Source: an uncultured Lachnospiraceae bacterium (lineage in GTDB: Bacteria; Bacillota; Clostridia; Lachnospirales; Lachnospiraceae). From it: a stretch of 64,000 nucleotides of DNA. How positions within the stretch are numbered: position 1 is the stretch's first letter; each line of letters begins with the position of its first letter. Under the pieces are notes generated by a model, which was not told the origin of the DNA, did no database searches, and was given only the letters and a program-made list of their open reading frames with translations. Both the position numbers and the translations under genes were made by a program. The stretch covers positions 1 to 64,000 of the forward strand of contig CAJUHP010000005.1 of assembly GCA_910586125.1 (NCBI GenBank). Direction: 5' to 3'. Shown piece after piece: positions 62,938 through 64,000 of the stretch.

Positions 62938-64000
62938 CTATTTGACGCGCCCATATTCCAGAATAAAATACGCATTCAGCATATCCTGATATTCATTCTC
63001 ATCCGTATAATAATACTGTCTCCCATCGCTGGCGAGATACAAATGAAACGCCGACATAACCGGAATGCTCTTTCTCATTTCATTCATATAATTGTAATAC
63101 GCATCGGATTGAATTCCTGCCAGTTCCAAAATAGCAGCTCCCAGATAATGGATGCTGGTATCTCCAATCTCCCGTCTCTCCCAATCATAATTTGCCCAGA
63201 TGATATACGGGGTTGCATTCAGTAAGACCGCCAGCTCCTCATCGGTTTTTCCACTCCAATACTTGGATAAGGTATCCGCAAAGCTTGGCGCGTGATCTCC
63301 CACCATACACACGATCGTGGGTTCTTCCACCGTTTCAAAATAATCAATCAGTTCTTTCCAGGCCACGTCTGTCCGTTGAAGGCAGGATAAATATTCCTCT
63401 GTCATCTCCCGGTATACGCCGAAATCATTTTCTACAGAAACAGTATTCAGCTCCTCTGGATTTACTTCCCACCCGCCATGATTCTGAATGGTCAGCAGAT
63501 ATAAAAACTGAGGACCGTTATCTTTGTTCTTTTCAAACTGATCAATCAGCTCCAAAAACGCGGCCGAATCGGTCAGATGCGGTCTTTGTCCATACAATTC
63601 CTCCCTTTTAAAATCATCAATAAACAGGATATCGTCAAATCCCATCGCCGGATATGCAATATTTCGTGAATAATTCGTCGCAATGGCGGGATGCATTGCC
63701 GCCGTGTGATATCCTATTCTTTTCAATACAGAAACCATGCTCTCTTTTCCGCTCAGATCCAGGGAATTAAAAGGCGTGATTCCCTGCATAAGCTGCAGCG
63801 AATTTCCTGTCAGCAACTCATATTCGCTCAGATTCGTTCCTACCATAGGAACCATACTATATCCGCGCAGCGCATTCTCTGTGCGGTTGATATAGGGTGT
63901 AATTTCTTCACAGTCAATCGAGACTATGGTCTCCAAATCATACCAGGATTCATTTAAGATTAAAATAATATGGGGCAGATTCTCCGATTTCGGGTTTTCT
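62938..64000 (-). CDS. LtaS-like alkaline-phosphatase-superfamily synthase, C-terminal part (partial)
   Basis: The frame is open to the right edge of the window, giving 353 codons of the extracytoplasmic catalytic domain. It has NLPHIILILNESWYDLE with the first metal site, GTNLSEYELLTG carrying the presumed nucleophile Thr, IQNHGGW and MVGDHAPSF. This is the lipoteichoic-acid synthase / phosphoglycerol transferase family, which transfers glycerol-phosphate or similar groups onto surface polymers. The N-terminal membrane part lies outside the window. A sulphatase-like phosphoethanolamine transferase is the alternative. Confidence 0.87.
   Translation of the reverse strand, partial: ENPKSENLPHIILILNESWYDLETIVSIDCEEITPYINRTENALRGYSMVPMVGTNLSEYELLTGNSLQLMQGITPFNSLDLSGKESMVSVLKRIGYHTAAMHPAIATNYSRNIAYPAMGFDDILFIDDFKREELYGQRPHLTDSAAFLELIDQFEKNKDNGPQFLYLLTIQNHGGWEVNPEELNTVSVENDFGVYREMTEEYLSCLQRTDVAWKELIDYFETVEEPTIVCMVGDHAPSFADTLSKYWSGKTDEELAVLLNATPYIIWANYDWERREIGDTSIHYLGAAILELAGIQSDAYYNYMNEMRKSIPVMSAFHLYLASDGRQYYYTDENEYQDMLNAYFILEYGRVK

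Overview
The window looks like the chromosome of a Gram-positive gut Clostridia, most probably Lachnospiraceae. This is an inference from gene content: strong AGGAGG-type ribosome binding sites, a LoaP-type NusG paralogue, DUF6056-type membrane proteins, a VTC/DUF4956/CotH group and an LtaS-like synthase. Nearly all 64 kb is one large surface-glycan locus read on the minus strand. No rRNA, tRNA, CRISPR array, transposase or recombinase gene was seen.

Layout, right to left (direction of transcription). 64.0-54.8 kb: a partial LtaS-like synthase, a CotH-family protein, two paralogous polytopic GT39-like proteins around an SGNH hydrolase, and a plus-strand pair made of a VTC-type polyphosphate polymerase-like protein and a DUF4956 protein. 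54.8-34.7 kb: a YdjC/ChbG-like deacetylase, a second CotH protein, a DUF6056 protein, a GT39-like protein with a discoidin tail, six other family 2 or 4 glycosyltransferases, an ABC flippase, two fucosyltransferase-like enzymes, a Wzy-like protein and a PglF-like dehydratase. 34.7-21.8 kb: a sigma-A promoter and a leader with a strong hairpin open a unit led by the LoaP-like antiterminator. It holds a PglE-like aminotransferase, a LbH acyltransferase, a PglC-like initiating transferase, an ATP-grasp ligase, a PglD-like acetyltransferase, an ACP / MBL hydrolase / FabG-like SDR / AMP-ligase set, a sialyltransferase-like protein, Wzy and Wzx. 21.8-11.4 kb: a pseudaminic-acid-type nonulosonate cassette (PseB, PseC, aldo/keto reductase, SpsF-like cytidylyltransferase, class III aminotransferase, GNAT, PseA-like amidotransferase, PseI, formyltransferase, GNAT, membrane acyltransferase) ending in a clear terminator. 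10.7-0.57 kb: a separate seven-gene operon (TPR/DUF2971-like protein, SDR, 4-alpha-glucanotransferase, NDP-sugar epimerase, putative GT, class III aminotransferase, radical SAM). 1-0.5 kb: the 5' end of a DEAD/DEAH helicase preceded by a probable invertible promoter.

Together the genes suggest a lipid-linked glycan begun by a bacillosamine-like sugar (PglF/E/D/C-like enzymes), extended by many glycosyltransferases, bearing a pseudaminic-type sugar with acyl, amidino or formyl decorations, and flipped and polymerised by Wzx/Wzy or an ABC flippase.

The most unusual feature is several probable phase-variation devices in one locus. Three poly-G tracts (11, 13 and 11 bp) lie in genes for acyl- or formyl-transfer enzymes. 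One of these genes is frameshifted OFF in this sequence, one is ON, and the third tract alters only the protein's tail and its coupling to the next gene. In addition, a 271-bp segment bounded by 28-bp inverted repeats carries a consensus promoter pointing away from the helicase.
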